A program made the translations under genes and the position numbers. DNA of 64,000 nucleotides, taken from positions 124,001 to 188,000 of the forward strand of contig NZ_RXNS01000005.1 in NCBI RefSeq assembly GCF_003966155.1. Direction: 5' to 3'. The stretch comes from Halomonas nitroreducens (GTDB taxonomy: Bacteria > Pseudomonadota > Gammaproteobacteria > Pseudomonadales > Halomonadaceae). The notes below the pieces were generated by a model. The model was not told the origin of the DNA. It did not search any database and saw only the letters and a list, made by a program, of their open reading frames with translations. Position 1 is the stretch's first letter, and each line of letters starts with the position of its first letter. Shown piece by piece: positions 26,633-36,483 of the stretch.

Positions 26633-27064
26633 ATGCTGGAAGACGATATAAAGCTGCTGGTCAAAAATGAATTGGCCGCTCGTAAAGAAGACTTCATTGC
26701 AATATCGGATGTCGATGCTTACGTGAAAAAACTGGTGAGCATGGCGGAGATATTGACACATTACAGTCGTGGTCGAATGATCGGTTGTATCGCCTATTAC
26801 TGTAATAACAGCCAGACACGAACAGCATTCTTGAGCCTGATCATCGTTTCACCCGAGTCGCGTGGAAGCGGCCTGGCAGATGTGTTGCTAGATCAGGCGA
26901 TTGGTTGGGCAAGAAAGAACCAGATGGAAGCCCTTGCTCTTGAAGTTAGGAAAGGCAATGAACGAGCCCTGCATTTTTATGAGAACCGTGGCTTCGAGGT
27001 CAAATATGAGGAGCTAGACATCTATGGTCTCGAGTTGCCCGTATGTGAATCGGTATCCAAGTAG
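26633..27064 (+). CDS. GNAT-family N-acetyltransferase
   Basis: 143 residues. IIVSPESRGSGLADVLLDQA is the acetyl-CoA pyrophosphate-binding loop (motif A, RGSG variant of RxxGxG/A), and EVRKGNERALHFYENRGF is motif B. Its place after the VioA-like aminotransferase and WbqC suggests acetylation of the 4-amino group of the dTDP sugar, analogous to WecD. It could equally be the missing LegH activity of the downstream nonulosonate pathway. The ribosome site before 26633 is poor. Confidence 0.8.
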   Translation: MLEDDIKLLVKNELAARKEDFIAISDVDAYVKKLVSMAEILTHYSRGRMIGCIAYYCNNSQTRTAFLSLIIVSPESRGSGLADVLLDQAIGWARKNQMEALALEVRKGNERALHFYENRGFEVKYEELDIYGLELPVCESVSK

Positions 27065-27088
27065 GTTTCATAAATGAGGATGAAGCCA

Positions 27089-27880
27089 ATGTCTGAGTTT
27101 ATGGATAGCACTTTGTTTGACAAGAAAATGAGCGACGATGGTTGGGTGATATTCAATAATGTCATTGACAAGGAGTTTGTCGATCGGCTGAGAAAAGACT
27201 GTCTAAAATGGATCGATATTTGTACCTACTATCAGGTTGTGAATAAGATAAATGAAGTGGGGGATGGTACAGCCCACCAGGCAGTGGGAGGTCAGGACAG
27301 CATAGATGAGTTTCTGGATAGTCATCTTTTCCATGATTACCTGTCTCGATTTTTTGATGGAAAGCCATATGCGCTCAATGCCTGTACCCCGGTAGGAGGC
27401 TTTCCTGATACAAATATTTACATTCACAAGCTTCACCGTGATGTCGGCTCATTCATTCCAGGATATTCACTGAGAGTCAATATGTTGGTCATGTTGGATG
27501 ACTTTAATCTCGACAATGGTGCCACCAAGGTTATGACCGGTTCGCATATGAAAGAAGAAAAACCCACCGACGAAGAATTCGACGCCAAGTGTGATGCTCT
27601 GCTGGCAACCGGCGGTTCAGTGGCATTGTTCAATTCCTACTTATGGCATAAGGGAGGTATAAACATCACAAGCCGCAACAGGGTAGCCCTCACCTTGAGT
27701 TTTGGGCGTGCCTTCCTGAAACCGCAGCTGGATTATGCCAGGATGCTGGGTGAAGAATATGGCGAAGGGCTAACGGAACTCACTCGTCAGGTACTGGGTT
27801 ATAACTGCAGAGTTCCGACGAGTCATGAAGAGTGGTACAAGCCGGTGGATCAACGTTTGTACAAGGCAGGCCAGGGCTAA
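27089..27880 (+). CDS. PhyH-family Fe(II)/2-oxoglutarate dioxygenase
   Basis: 263 residues of the phytanoyl-CoA dioxygenase (PhyH) fold. The iron triad is visible: His116 and Asp118 in KLHRDVGS and His187 in YLWHKGGI, with the 2-oxoglutarate Arg in NRVALTLSFG. The ATG at 27089 has GAGGA eight bases upstream; in-frame ATGs at 27074 and 27080 are less well placed. In polysaccharide loci such enzymes probably hydroxylate a sugar or an attached acyl or amino acid group; the substrate is unknown. A second PhyH protein lies at 59672. Confidence 0.82.
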   Translation: MSEFMDSTLFDKKMSDDGWVIFNNVIDKEFVDRLRKDCLKWIDICTYYQVVNKINEVGDGTAHQAVGGQDSIDEFLDSHLFHDYLSRFFDGKPYALNACTPVGGFPDTNIYIHKLHRDVGSFIPGYSLRVNMLVMLDDFNLDNGATKVMTGSHMKEEKPTDEEFDAKCDALLATGGSVALFNSYLWHKGGINITSRNRVALTLSFGRAFLKPQLDYARMLGEEYGEGLTELTRQVLGYNCRVPTSHEEWYKPVDQRLYKAGQG

Positions 27881-27971
27881 TTTCTGAATTCTCCCAGTGT
27901 TGATGCTTCTTTGTATCGCCTTCTATGACATTGTCACCTCACCGGCTTCAACGTGGAACTTATTGAAGACT

Positions 27972-29804
27972 ATGTTGGGTTCACTCAGGATTCTCTATTC
28001 CCTGCTGACCAGAGAGCAGCGGAATAAATTGCTGCGCTTGCAAATTCTGATTGTCATCATGTCGATTGCCCAGATTCTCAGTGTGCTGTCAATTGGCCCC
28101 TTCATGGCCATTGTCGGCGATATTGAGCGTCTCAAAGGGCAGGGTGTCCTGGCCGATATCTATCATGCCTCTGGGATCAGCAATCCCTTGGATTTCCTGT
28201 TCTGGCTGGGCGTCGTGGTCTTGGCGATTCTGGTATCGGCGGCGCTGATTTCCATATATACGACTTGGCGCATGTGTATGTACGGTGCCAAGATAGGTGT
28301 CGATATCAGTAGCCGATTGTTTGATTATTACATGAGGCAACCTTGGTTGTTTCATGTACAGGGAAGCAGCAGTACTCTGACGAAACATATTTCACAGGAA
28401 TGCCAACGTGTCAGCCTGGGTATCATCAAGCCTGTCATCGATGTCAATGCCAAGCTTTTGATGAGTTCAATGATGGCCCTGACGCTTGTCATATACAATC
28501 CTGGAGTGGCGTTGTTCGGTCTCCTGATTTTCTCCTCTTCCTATTTTCTACTTTATGTGACGGTACGACGTAAGCTCACGAACAATGGTAGGTCGATATC
28601 GCGCATCCAGACATTACGTTACAAGACCATGTCTGACGGCTTTGGTGGTATAAAAGACGCCCTCGTGTTGGGTAGGGGGCATAGCTTTATCGAAAGATTC
28701 CGTCAGACAAGCGATGATTTTGCCCGCGTCAACGGTATTACTCAATTGTTGACTCAGCTGCCACGCTACGCGATGGAACTGATCGCATTCGGCTCTATCA
28801 TCTTTCTGGTCTTGTATTTGTTGTCCGTTCACGAGGGTGATCTGGGAAAAATGCTGCCGATCATGTCAGTCTATGCATTGGCTGGTTTTAAAATTTTGCC
28901 CGCCTTCCAGCAGATCTATCAGGGAGTTTCCAGTATCCGCAGTAATATTGCGGCATTCGAAGTCATTCACGATGACCTGATGGCTTCCCGAGAATCTTCG
29001 GGAAACGATCAGCAACAACCTGAAGAAACTCACGTTCCATGTCATGATGATGTGGCATGTCATAGGTTAACACTGAACATCGGCATTCGGCTGTCTAATA
29101 TCGTCTTTCACTACCCTGGAAAGGATGAACCGGCCTTGAATGGCCTGAGCCTCGATATTCCCGCCAATAAGGTGATCGGTCTGGTCGGCGCCTCAGGGTC
29201 CGGAAAGTCCACGGCCGTCGATATTCTGCTAGGACTCATCTACCCGGATAATGGTCAGGTTTTGGTCGACGGTGTTCCCCTCCCCGAAGTCGACAAGCGG
29301 GCCTGGCGATACACTATCGGCTATGTTTCCCAGAGTATCTTCCTGTCGGATGCCAGTATTGCTGAGAATATCGCCTTCGGGATCGCGCCGGAGGCGATCG
29401 ACGAGAGCCGTGTCAAGAAGGCCGCAGGTCTGGCGTATCTCGATGAATTGATTGCCTCTTTGCCGCAGGGGCTTGCCACGCCCGTCGGCGAGCGCGGTAT
29501 CCAGCTGTCCGGGGGACAACGCCAGCGTATCGGTATTGCCAGGGCCTTGTATTTCGATGCCAGCATCCTGGTCCTGGATGAAGCAACTAGTGCGCTCGAT
29601 GGAATTACCGAAAAACAGGTGATGAATGCCATTCATGCATTCTCCGGCAGCAAGACGATCGTCTTGATTGCGCATCGTCTGGCGACGGTGAGTCAGTGTG
29701 ATTGTATCTACCTGCTCTCGGATGGTCGGGTTATAGATCAAGGGCGGTATGACGAATTGGCCGAACGTAATGACACCTTCAAGCGCATGGCCAAGCTGGT
29801 ATAA
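27972..29804 (+). CDS. ABC transporter, PglK-like lipid-linked oligosaccharide flippase
   Basis: 610 residues: an N-terminal six-helix membrane domain (LQILIVIMSIAQILSVLSIG, FLFWLGVVVLAILVSAAL and others) fused to an ATPase with Walker A GASGSGKSTAVD, Q-loop YVSQSIFLSD, signature LSGGQRQR, Walker B SILVLDEATSALD and the H-loop LIAHRL. Fused half-transporters of this type in glycan loci include PglK, which flips undecaprenyl-linked oligosaccharide. No Wzx is seen in the window, so this may be the flippase. Start: ATG at 27972 gives the family-like N-terminus; the frame is open from GTG 27897. About 50 residues longer than Campylobacter PglK, owing partly to a low-complexity linker (NDQQQPEETH) before the ATPase. 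Confidence 0.88.
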   Translation: MLGSLRILYSLLTREQRNKLLRLQILIVIMSIAQILSVLSIGPFMAIVGDIERLKGQGVLADIYHASGISNPLDFLFWLGVVVLAILVSAALISIYTTWRMCMYGAKIGVDISSRLFDYYMRQPWLFHVQGSSSTLTKHISQECQRVSLGIIKPVIDVNAKLLMSSMMALTLVIYNPGVALFGLLIFSSSYFLLYVTVRRKLTNNGRSISRIQTLRYKTMSDGFGGIKDALVLGRGHSFIERFRQTSDDFARVNGITQLLTQLPRYAMELIAFGSIIFLVLYLLSVHEGDLGKMLPIMSVYALAGFKILPAFQQIYQGVSSIRSNIAAFEVIHDDLMASRESSGNDQQQPEETHVPCHDDVACHRLTLNIGIRLSNIVFHYPGKDEPALNGLSLDIPANKVIGLVGASGSGKSTAVDILLGLIYPDNGQVLVDGVPLPEVDKRAWRYTIGYVSQSIFLSDASIAENIAFGIAPEAIDESRVKKAAGLAYLDELIASLPQGLATPVGERGIQLSGGQRQRIGIARALYFDASILVLDEATSALDGITEKQVMNAIHAFSGSKTIVLIAHRLATVSQCDCIYLLSDGRVIDQGRYDELAERNDTFKRMAKLV

Positions 29805-29917
29805 CGCCGATTTTCCCTAGTCAGGTTGTTGGTCAAAAGGCCTTACGGGATCCGGATTTGCTCCCCACGGAACAAGTCTACATAAGGTGATCAAAGAAGT
29901 GACCGGGAGAAGGGAGT

Positions 29918-30928
29918 ATGGACTTGAAGAAAGCAAGGATCTTAGTCACGGGAGCCGATGGATTCATCGGTTCACACCTCACCGAGGCGCTCGTGGAGGG
30001 CGGCCACGACGTCAAGGCTTTGGTGATGTACAACGCCTTCAACAGCTGGGGATGGCTTGAGCAGGCCTCACCACTGGTTCGACGTGATATTGAGGTCATT
30101 GCGGGTGACATTCGCGACCCGAATGGTATCCGCCAGGCCATGTGTGACTGCGATGTCGTGTTCCACCTCGCCGCGCTGGTTGCCATACCATACTCCTACC
30201 GCTCCCCCGACAGCTACGTGGATACCAATATCTTGGGTACCTTGAACGTCCTCCAGGCGGCGCGTGAGCTGGAAGTGTCTCGGGTGATTCATACCTCCAC
30301 CAGTGAAGTCTATGGTACCGCCCACTTCGTTCCTATCACAGAGGAGCATCCGCTGCAGGCCCAATCCCCTTATTCCGCCTCCAAGATAGCAGCAGATCAG
30401 CTTGCCCTGTCGTTTCATCGCTCCTTCTCGACACCGGTGTCTCTGATCCGCCCATTCAATACCTATGGGCCTCGCCAGTCTGCGCGGGCCGTGATCCCCA
30501 CCATTATTACCCAGTTGGCCTCAGGCAACCATTGCCTGCAATTGGGGGCGCTTCACCCGACACGCGACTTTAGCTATGTCTCCGACACGGTCGCCGGATT
30601 CATACGTGTCGCCCAGTGCGACGATGCCGTGGGGGAAGTCGTCAATATCGGCAGTGGTTTCGAGATCAGCATCGGACAGACGGCACAACTGATTGCCGAA
30701 CTGATGGAATGCGAGATCATGATCGAGACCGATGCCCAACGTCTGCGGCCAGAAGCAAGCGAGGTCGATCGCTTGTTGGCCGGCACTGATAAGGCGCAAC
30801 GTCTTCTGGACCACAGGCCCGAACACGAGGGCGTGGCGGGCCTGCGCCATGGCCTTGGAAAGACCATTGAGTGGTTCCGAGATCCCGATCATCTGGCCCG
30901 GTACAAGTCGCATCTTTATAGCCTCTAG
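29918..30928 (+). CDS. legB: NAD-dependent nucleotide-sugar 4,6-dehydratase, LegB
   Basis: 336-residue extended SDR. Rossmann motif VTGADGFIGSHL, then KALVMYNAFNSWGWLE, the stretch I associate with LegB; catalytic Thr/Tyr/Lys in STSEVYGT and SPYSASKIAAD. LegB converts a (GDP- or UDP-) GlcNAc to the 4-keto-6-deoxy sugar, first committed step of legionaminic acid synthesis. A GGGAG ribosome site precedes the ATG at 29918. It begins a tightly linked run through legF. The expected next gene, legC, is missing. Confidence 0.9.
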   Translation: MDLKKARILVTGADGFIGSHLTEALVEGGHDVKALVMYNAFNSWGWLEQASPLVRRDIEVIAGDIRDPNGIRQAMCDCDVVFHLAALVAIPYSYRSPDSYVDTNILGTLNVLQAARELEVSRVIHTSTSEVYGTAHFVPITEEHPLQAQSPYSASKIAADQLALSFHRSFSTPVSLIRPFNTYGPRQSARAVIPTIITQLASGNHCLQLGALHPTRDFSYVSDTVAGFIRVAQCDDAVGEVVNIGSGFEISIGQTAQLIAELMECEIMIETDAQRLRPEASEVDRLLAGTDKAQRLLDHRPEHEGVAGLRHGLGKTIEWFRDPDHLARYKSHLYSL

Positions 30929-30962
30929 CTGATGTGATGGCCCCTTAGGATCATTGAATAAC

Positions 30963-31589
30963 GTGAGTGATTTCCTGGTGATTGGCGGCGGCGGTCATGC
31001 TCGCGTGCTGATTTATACCCTCAAGGCTCTTGGTCATGACGTTCGTGGGTATACGGCATTGGCTGACGAGGGAGAGTTGGTTCAGACCCCTTATCTGGGG
31101 AACGACGATGTTCTCGCATCGCTACATGTGATGCTTCCGAGCTGTGCTGCCCTGGGCGTGGGAAAGACGGTGATCGAGAGTGAGCGCTTAGCGCTGTTCG
31201 AAAAAATACAGGCCGTGGGTATCCGCTTGCCTCCGGTTGTCTCAGCTGGTGCGCTCTGTCATGCCGGCGTCTGCTTGGGAGATGGCACTGTGGTGCTCGA
31301 TGGCGCCGTCGTCGTAGTTGGGAGTCAGCTTGGACGTGCCTGTATCATCAATACCAATGCCACGGTCGATCATGACTGTGTGTTGGGAGATGACGTGCAT
31401 GTCGCGCCAGGAGCAACACTCAGCGGCGGTGTCGAAGTAGGCGATCACTGCATGATTGGCACTGGAGCCAATCTCATTCACGCTGTCCGTGTATGCGCGG
31501 ACTGCATGATCGGTGCAGGGGCCACCGTGATTCAGGATATCACCGCACCCGGGGTCTACGTTGGGATACCTGCCAGGAGGATCGCATGA
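30963..31589 (+). CDS. neuD: NeuD-type hexapeptide acyltransferase
   Basis: 208 residues. N-terminal PglD-like Rossmann part (FLVIGGGGHARVLI) and a C-terminal left-handed beta helix (GVCLGDGTVVLDGAVVVVGS ... GAGATVIQDITAPGVYVGIP) with His in TNATVDHDC, typical of sialic acid O-acetyltransferases and PglD. It may acetylate the 4-amino group (LegH role) or O-acetylate the nonulosonate. Start: GTG at 30963, 12 bases after AGGA; a TTG at 30954 is an alternative. Overlaps the next gene by four bases. Confidence 0.85.
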   Translation: MSDFLVIGGGGHARVLIYTLKALGHDVRGYTALADEGELVQTPYLGNDDVLASLHVMLPSCAALGVGKTVIESERLALFEKIQAVGIRLPPVVSAGALCHAGVCLGDGTVVLDGAVVVVGSQLGRACIINTNATVDHDCVLGDDVHVAPGATLSGGVEVGDHCMIGTGANLIHAVRVCADCMIGAGATVIQDITAPGVYVGIPARRIA

Positions 31590-32605
31590 ACGATACCGCT
31601 GCCTGTTTCATCATCGCTGAGGCTGGGGTGAACCATAATGGGTCGCTGGACCTGGCGTTGGAACTGGTGGAGCAGGCCCGGGAGTGCGGCGCGGATGCCG
31701 TCAAGTTTCAGACCTTCAGTACGGATCTGATGGTCACCAAAGAAGCCACCAGTGCCACTTATCAGTATCGCGCCGTCCCGCAGGCTAGGTCACAGTATGA
31801 GATGCTGAAAGCCCTGGAAATGTCGGAAGCCAACTTTGTGGCTATCGAGGCCCATTGTCGTGCCTGTAACATCGAATTCCTGTCGAGTGCCTTCGATGAG
31901 CAGAGCGCAGTCTTCCTGGATAGACTGGGAATGCGCTTGTTCAAGGTACCGTCGGGGGAAATCACCAATTTTCCCTTGCTGGAGACCATCGGCCGGTTTG
32001 GAAAGCCAGTGATCCTCTCAACGGGCATGAGCTGGCTGGGCGAGATCGAAGCCGCCGTCGAGACCTTGTCCCGGACCGGTGCAGGCAGGATCGACTTGCT
32101 GCACTGTGTCACCGAATACCCGGCCCCTTATGACGAAATCAATCTGTCGGCCATGCAGACTCTTGGTGCCTGTTTCGGGACAAGAGTGGGATATTCAGAT
32201 CACACGGCTGGAATCGAGATTCCTCTTGCTGCTGTGGCGATGGGAGCCTCCGTGATCGAGAAGCATTTCACACTCGATCCGGACATGTCGGGACCGGACC
32301 ATGCCGCCTCTCTGCCTCCCGGCGATTTCAGGCGCATGGTGGAGGCCATCCGGCATGTCGAAAGTGCCAGGGGGGATGGTCGCAAGCGTCCAGCACCCTG
32401 CGAAATGCTCAATCTCGAAGTCGTACGCAAGAGCGTTACCGCGAGTCGAGAGATCGTGCAGGGGGAGGTCATTACACGTACGCACCTGACCTTGAAGCGC
32501 CCCGGCTCGGGGCTGTCACCCCAATGCCTGGACGCCGTAGTTGGACGCCGCGCATCGCGCCGAATCGAGGCAGATGAGCTCATCGACTGGGGTGACCTGG
32601 CATGA
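31586..32605 (+). CDS. legI: N-acetylneuraminate/legionaminate synthase
   Basis: 339 residues; condenses a 2-acetamido-hexose (ManNAc or 2,4-diacetamido-6-deoxymannose) with phosphoenolpyruvate. NeuB barrel: FIIAEAGVNHNG, DAVKFQTF, LSSAFDE, VPSGEITNFPLL, GYSDHTAGIEI and EKHFTLD; then a C-terminal antifreeze-like SAF domain (RKSVTASREIVQGEVI). ATG at 31586 overlaps the neuD stop. The surrounding legB and ptmE-like genes favour a legionaminate rather than Neu5Ac product. Confidence 0.93.
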   Translation: MNDTAACFIIAEAGVNHNGSLDLALELVEQARECGADAVKFQTFSTDLMVTKEATSATYQYRAVPQARSQYEMLKALEMSEANFVAIEAHCRACNIEFLSSAFDEQSAVFLDRLGMRLFKVPSGEITNFPLLETIGRFGKPVILSTGMSWLGEIEAAVETLSRTGAGRIDLLHCVTEYPAPYDEINLSAMQTLGACFGTRVGYSDHTAGIEIPLAAVAMGASVIEKHFTLDPDMSGPDHAASLPPGDFRRMVEAIRHVESARGDGRKRPAPCEMLNLEVVRKSVTASREIVQGEVITRTHLTLKRPGSGLSPQCLDAVVGRRASRRIEADELIDWGDLA

Positions 32606-33798
32606 ATCATCGACGTCTGTATGTAGTGACTACCACACGGGCCGACTATGGACTCCTGTACTGGCTGATGCGTGAAATCGACGAGGATCCTGAGCTCGAG
32701 CTTCAGCTGGTGGTGACAGGCTCTCACCTGTCCACGGAGTTCGGATTGACGGTCCGGGAAATCGAGAACGACGGTTTCCGCATTCATCGGCGTATCGAGA
32801 TTTTGCTGGCATCGGACACTCGCACTGCCATGACGCGGGCCATGGGCCTGGCCATGACCAGTTTCGGCGATGCCTTGGCGCAGGATCGACCCGACCTGGT
32901 GGTGGTATTGGGAGACCGCTTCGAAATCGTGCCGGTGGCGTTGGCAGCGGTGGTCGAGGGGATCCCCGTGGCGCATCTGCACGGGGGAGAGACCAGCCGT
33001 GGAGCGCTGGACGAATACTTCCGGCATGCCGTGACAAAGCTGGCGAGTATCCACTTCGTGGCCACCGAGGCCTATCGACGCCGGATTTTGCAGATGGGGG
33101 AGAATCCAGACCTGACGTTCAATTTCGGCGCGCCGGGACTTGATCATTTGCACCGTACGGCATTGCCGAATCGAGATGCATTACGTGATGCTCTGCAACT
33201 GCCTCTTGATCAGCCCACTGCCATCGTAACCTATCACCCGGTTACGGGTGAAGCCGACGGGGCCGCAGAACAGCAGATCGATGCGTTGTTAGAGGCGTTG
33301 GAAGCCGTCGATGACCTCTTTGTCGTTTTTTCCAAGGCCAATGCCGATACTCAGGGGCGGATGATCAATGCAAGGCTGGAAGAGTGGTGTGCGCTATTCC
33401 CATATCGAAGCCGGCTGTTCGATAACTTGGGGCACCGATGGTACATGAGCTGCCTTCTTCATCTGGACTTGATGGTCGGAAATTCTTCCAGTGGTTTATT
33501 GGAGGCACCATCCTTCGGTCTGCCGGTTGTCAATATTGGAAGGCGTCAGGAGGGAAGAATTCAGGCCGATAATATCATCTCTGTCACCTGCGATCCAGAG
33601 AGTATTCGTCAGGGGGTTGTTCGGGCAAGGAGTGTAGAATTTCGAAAAAGCCTGGAGGGAATGCATAACCCTTATGAAGGTGACAGTAAGGGGAACGTCT
33701 CACAGGCAATTAAGGATGCCCTGAAGAAGACGCCACTGGGACAGTCATTGAGGATCAAATCATTCTTTGATCTTGAGCCCTTTGATTTCCTGGAGTGA
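32602..33798 (+). CDS. legG: Hydrolysing UDP-sugar 2-epimerase, LegG/NeuC
   Basis: 398 residues; removes the nucleotide and epimerises C2 to give the mannose-configured substrate of the synthase. N-terminal VVTTTRADYGLLYWLMRE and HLHGGETSRGALDEYFRHA are signatures of the NeuC/WecB family, as are VTYHPVT and GNSSSGLLEAPSFGLPVVNIG. The start overlaps the legI stop by four bases. The C-terminal 25 residues are more AT-rich. Confidence 0.92.
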   Translation: MNHRRLYVVTTTRADYGLLYWLMREIDEDPELELQLVVTGSHLSTEFGLTVREIENDGFRIHRRIEILLASDTRTAMTRAMGLAMTSFGDALAQDRPDLVVVLGDRFEIVPVALAAVVEGIPVAHLHGGETSRGALDEYFRHAVTKLASIHFVATEAYRRRILQMGENPDLTFNFGAPGLDHLHRTALPNRDALRDALQLPLDQPTAIVTYHPVTGEADGAAEQQIDALLEALEAVDDLFVVFSKANADTQGRMINARLEEWCALFPYRSRLFDNLGHRWYMSCLLHLDLMVGNSSSGLLEAPSFGLPVVNIGRRQEGRIQADNIISVTCDPESIRQGVVRARSVEFRKSLEGMHNPYEGDSKGNVSQAIKDALKKTPLGQSLRIKSFFDLEPFDFLE

Positions 33799-33812
33799 AG
33801 GGGGAGACAATC

Positions 33813-34880
33813 ATGCTTGATTCAATACTGATAGCGGAAGGCCGAAATGTTCTGGATGCCTTGCACCAACTCGAAGAGACGCAAAGAAAGATTCTTTACG
33901 TCACAGACCAAGACCGACGCCTACTGGGCACCCTGACCGATGGAGATGTAAGACGTTGGATTCTTGGAGGAGGAGACCTGGACGGTATCGTTGGGGATGT
34001 CTGTAATCGTGCGCCATACGCTGCAACGAAGGAGCAAGATCAGTCCCTGATCAAGAAAACCATGTTAGAAAAGCATATCACGTCCGTTCCCATTCTGGAC
34101 GATGATGGTCATATCTTGAGTGTCCTGTTCTGGGATCATCTCTTCAAGGAGGAAGAGCCGTTAAAAACCAGCGTCTCATTGAGTATGCCCGTTGTGGTCA
34201 TGGCTGGAGGAAAAGGGACGCGCCTGGCACCCTTTACCAATGTGCTGCCCAAACCATTGATTCCAGTTGGTGATCGCACGGCAATTGAAGTCATCATCGA
34301 CTCCTTCGCCGACTATGGTATCGATGAGTTTTATTTATCGGTTAACTACAAATCGAAACTGATTCAGGCCTTTTTCGAGGAGCTTGAGCCTTCATATCGA
34401 CTTAATTATCTTTATGAAGATAAGCCTCTGGGTACTGGTGGTGGCCTTCATGCCTTGGCAGGTAGAGTTCAAGGTGATCTAATTGTTACCAACTGCGATG
34501 TCATCATAAAGACGGACTATCATGCATTGGTGGAGCATCACAGGCGTGAACAAAATGACATTACGATGGTCGTGTCTCTGAGGAACTATGATATTCCTTA
34601 TGGGATTTGTGAGATCGTCGATAATGGGCAGCTGTGTGGAATGCGTGAAAAGCCTCGCTACAACTTTCTGGTTAACACAGGGTTGTATGTGTTGAATTCT
34701 TCGGTTCTGGATGACATTCCTTCAGATCGTTTCTACCACCTCACCGAGTTGATCGAAAGCGTTAAACAACGCGGTGGACGCGTCGGTGTCTATCCGATCA
34801 GTGACAAGGCATGGTTGGATACCGGCGAGTGGCAGCAGTACTGTGACACGATGGCTCAGCTAAGGTCTACACCGGCCTGA
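33813..34880 (+). CDS. CBS-domain sugar nucleotidyltransferase, PtmE-like
   Basis: 355 residues. Residues 1-115 are a CBS pair (VTDQDRRLLGTLTDGDVRRW and HITSVPILDDDG). The rest is an NTP-transferase domain with VVVMAGGKGTRLAPFT, LPKPLIPVGDRTAIE and NCDVIIKTDYHAL. This fusion is known from Campylobacter PtmE, a glucosamine-1-phosphate guanylyltransferase that feeds GDP-sugars into the legionaminic acid pathway. GGGGGAG precedes the ATG at 33813. Its presence argues for the GDP-route to legionaminate. Confidence 0.88.
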   Translation: MLDSILIAEGRNVLDALHQLEETQRKILYVTDQDRRLLGTLTDGDVRRWILGGGDLDGIVGDVCNRAPYAATKEQDQSLIKKTMLEKHITSVPILDDDGHILSVLFWDHLFKEEEPLKTSVSLSMPVVVMAGGKGTRLAPFTNVLPKPLIPVGDRTAIEVIIDSFADYGIDEFYLSVNYKSKLIQAFFEELEPSYRLNYLYEDKPLGTGGGLHALAGRVQGDLIVTNCDVIIKTDYHALVEHHRREQNDITMVVSLRNYDIPYGICEIVDNGQLCGMREKPRYNFLVNTGLYVLNSSVLDDIPSDRFYHLTELIESVKQRGGRVGVYPISDKAWLDTGEWQQYCDTMAQLRSTPA

Positions 34881-34928
34881 TCGTTTCTGCTCTCCTGGTG
34901 CCTGAAGACTTGCCAGTTAAGGATTACC

Positions 34929-35648
34929 ATGATGATCGATAGCGAACGAGTCATAGCCATCATCCCAGCCAGGGGTGGAAGCAAAAATATACCCCAGAAG
35001 AATATCCGGCCCCTTCTGGGAAAGCCGCTGATCGCCTGGACGATCGATCTTGCCAGACACATCGACGCGATCGACCGCATCATTGTCTCCACAGATTGCG
35101 GCGATATTGCCAACATCGCGGAGGCACATGGAGCCGAAATCCATGAACGGAGTTCCCATCTGGCCAGCGATACGGCACTGGTGATAGAGACCGTCCTGGA
35201 GCTCTCCCAGTGGTTGGACCGAGCAGGGGAGAGCGCTCGGTACGCCTTGCTGCTCGAGCCGACTTCACCCCTGCGTCAGGAGCGAGACGTTTTGCGCTGT
35301 CTCCGTCGATTGCATGAACAGAATCTCGACTCCGTTGCGACCTTCAAGCCTGCGGAGCTCAATCCCCACCGGGCCTGGCACATCGATGACGATGTACCGC
35401 GCAGCTACATAGAGGGAAGCGTACCCTGGCTTCCTCGCCAGCAGTTGCCCGTGGCCTATCAGCTCAGTGGTGATGTCTATGCGTTTAGGCGAGACCGCCT
35501 CACCCCCTCTACGCCCGGTATGCTGTTCGGCCATGCGGGTGCCGTGATGGTTTCTGGTAAGCATTCCCTGGACATCGATAACGAATGCGACTTCTGCCTG
35601 GCAGAACTCATGGCAAGGGAGCTGCAGCATGACCAAGTCACTCCATGA
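34929..35648 (+). CDS. legF: CMP-nonulosonate (legionaminate) cytidylyltransferase
   Basis: 239 residues; activates the nonulosonate with CTP to the CMP-sugar. N-terminal [20 protein letters not shown] is the CTP-binding P-loop of NeuA/LegF proteins; [10 protein letters not shown] and GDVYAFRRD are further signatures. AAGGA lies five bases upstream of the ATG. The last 20 bases overlap the following SDR gene. Confidence 0.9.
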   Translation: MMIDSERVIAIIPARGGSKNIPQKNIRPLLGKPLIAWTIDLARHIDAIDRIIVSTDCGDIANIAEAHGAEIHERSSHLASDTALVIETVLELSQWLDRAGESARYALLLEPTSPLRQERDVLRCLRRLHEQNLDSVATFKPAELNPHRAWHIDDDVPRSYIEGSVPWLPRQQLPVAYQLSGDVYAFRRDRLTPSTPGMLFGHAGAVMVSGKHSLDIDNECDFCLAELMARELQHDQVTP

Positions 35649-36426
35649 TCTACTGGATCTCGGCGGACGCACTGCCCTGGTGAGCGGTGGTGCTGGCTAC
35701 CTGGGCAGCAGCATCTGTGAGGCTCTGGCCGAGCTCGGAGCCAACGTGGTGGTCGCCAGCCGTGACGGCCAACGCTGCCGGGCACAGGTGGCATCTCTGC
35801 TGGACAGCTGGCCTCAGGGACGACACCTGGCCCTGGAGTTGGACGTCACGAGCCCGGTGTCAGTCACCGATGCTGTCCAGCATGTGCGGGATCACTATGG
35901 TGGCCTGGATATCCTGATCAACAATGCATGGTCGGGACGCAAGAACAGTTGGGAAAGCATCGAGGAGGACGACTGGTACCTCGATATCGACATCAGCCTG
36001 AATTCGGTCTTCCGCATGGTCAAGCGGTGCTATCCCCTGCTCAAGGCGCGGTCGGGTTGCATTGTCAACATCGCCTCGATGTACGGGCATGTGGCGCCGG
36101 ACTATCGGCTCTATCTCGGGACCGACCATGCCAATCCTCCCAGTTATGGCGCGGCCAAGGCTGGCGTACTGCAGTTCACTCGCTATCTGGCAAGCTTCCT
36201 CTCGCCCGATGCCATTCGCGTCAATGCCATTAGCCCGGGGGCCTTCCCCCACGCAGTGACCCGCGAGAACGAGGCCTTCATGCAACGCCTCGAGGCCAAG
36301 GCCCCACTGGGACGCCTGGGCGAACCCCATGAGTTGAAAGGGGTAGTAGCGCTGCTGTGCAGTGACGCCGGATCCTACATGACCGGTCAGAACATCTGCG
36401 TGGATGGAGGGTGGGCTGTCTGGTGA
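35629..36426 (+). CDS. SDR oxidoreductase, PtmA-like
   Basis: 265-residue short-chain dehydrogenase. The glycine motif reads SGGAGYLG, with Ser in place of the usual Thr; catalytic Ser is in NIASMYG, Tyr-Lys in SYGAAKAG, and the family tail is [14 protein letters not shown]. PtmA-type SDRs sit in Campylobacter legionaminate/pseudaminate flagellin glycosylation loci, where PtmA with PtmF has been placed upstream of GlcN supply. It overlaps legF by 20 bases, so it is translated with the pathway. A paralogue lies at 39647. Confidence 0.88.
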   Translation: MTKSLHDLLDLGGRTALVSGGAGYLGSSICEALAELGANVVVASRDGQRCRAQVASLLDSWPQGRHLALELDVTSPVSVTDAVQHVRDHYGGLDILINNAWSGRKNSWESIEEDDWYLDIDISLNSVFRMVKRCYPLLKARSGCIVNIASMYGHVAPDYRLYLGTDHANPPSYGAAKAGVLQFTRYLASFLSPDAIRVNAISPGAFPHAVTRENEAFMQRLEAKAPLGRLGEPHELKGVVALLCSDAGSYMTGQNICVDGGWAVW

Positions 36427-36483
36427 CGCGGCTTCGGACGTTGCTGAGGGACGAAGCTGGGTACTGGGGGGAGGAGGAATGTC

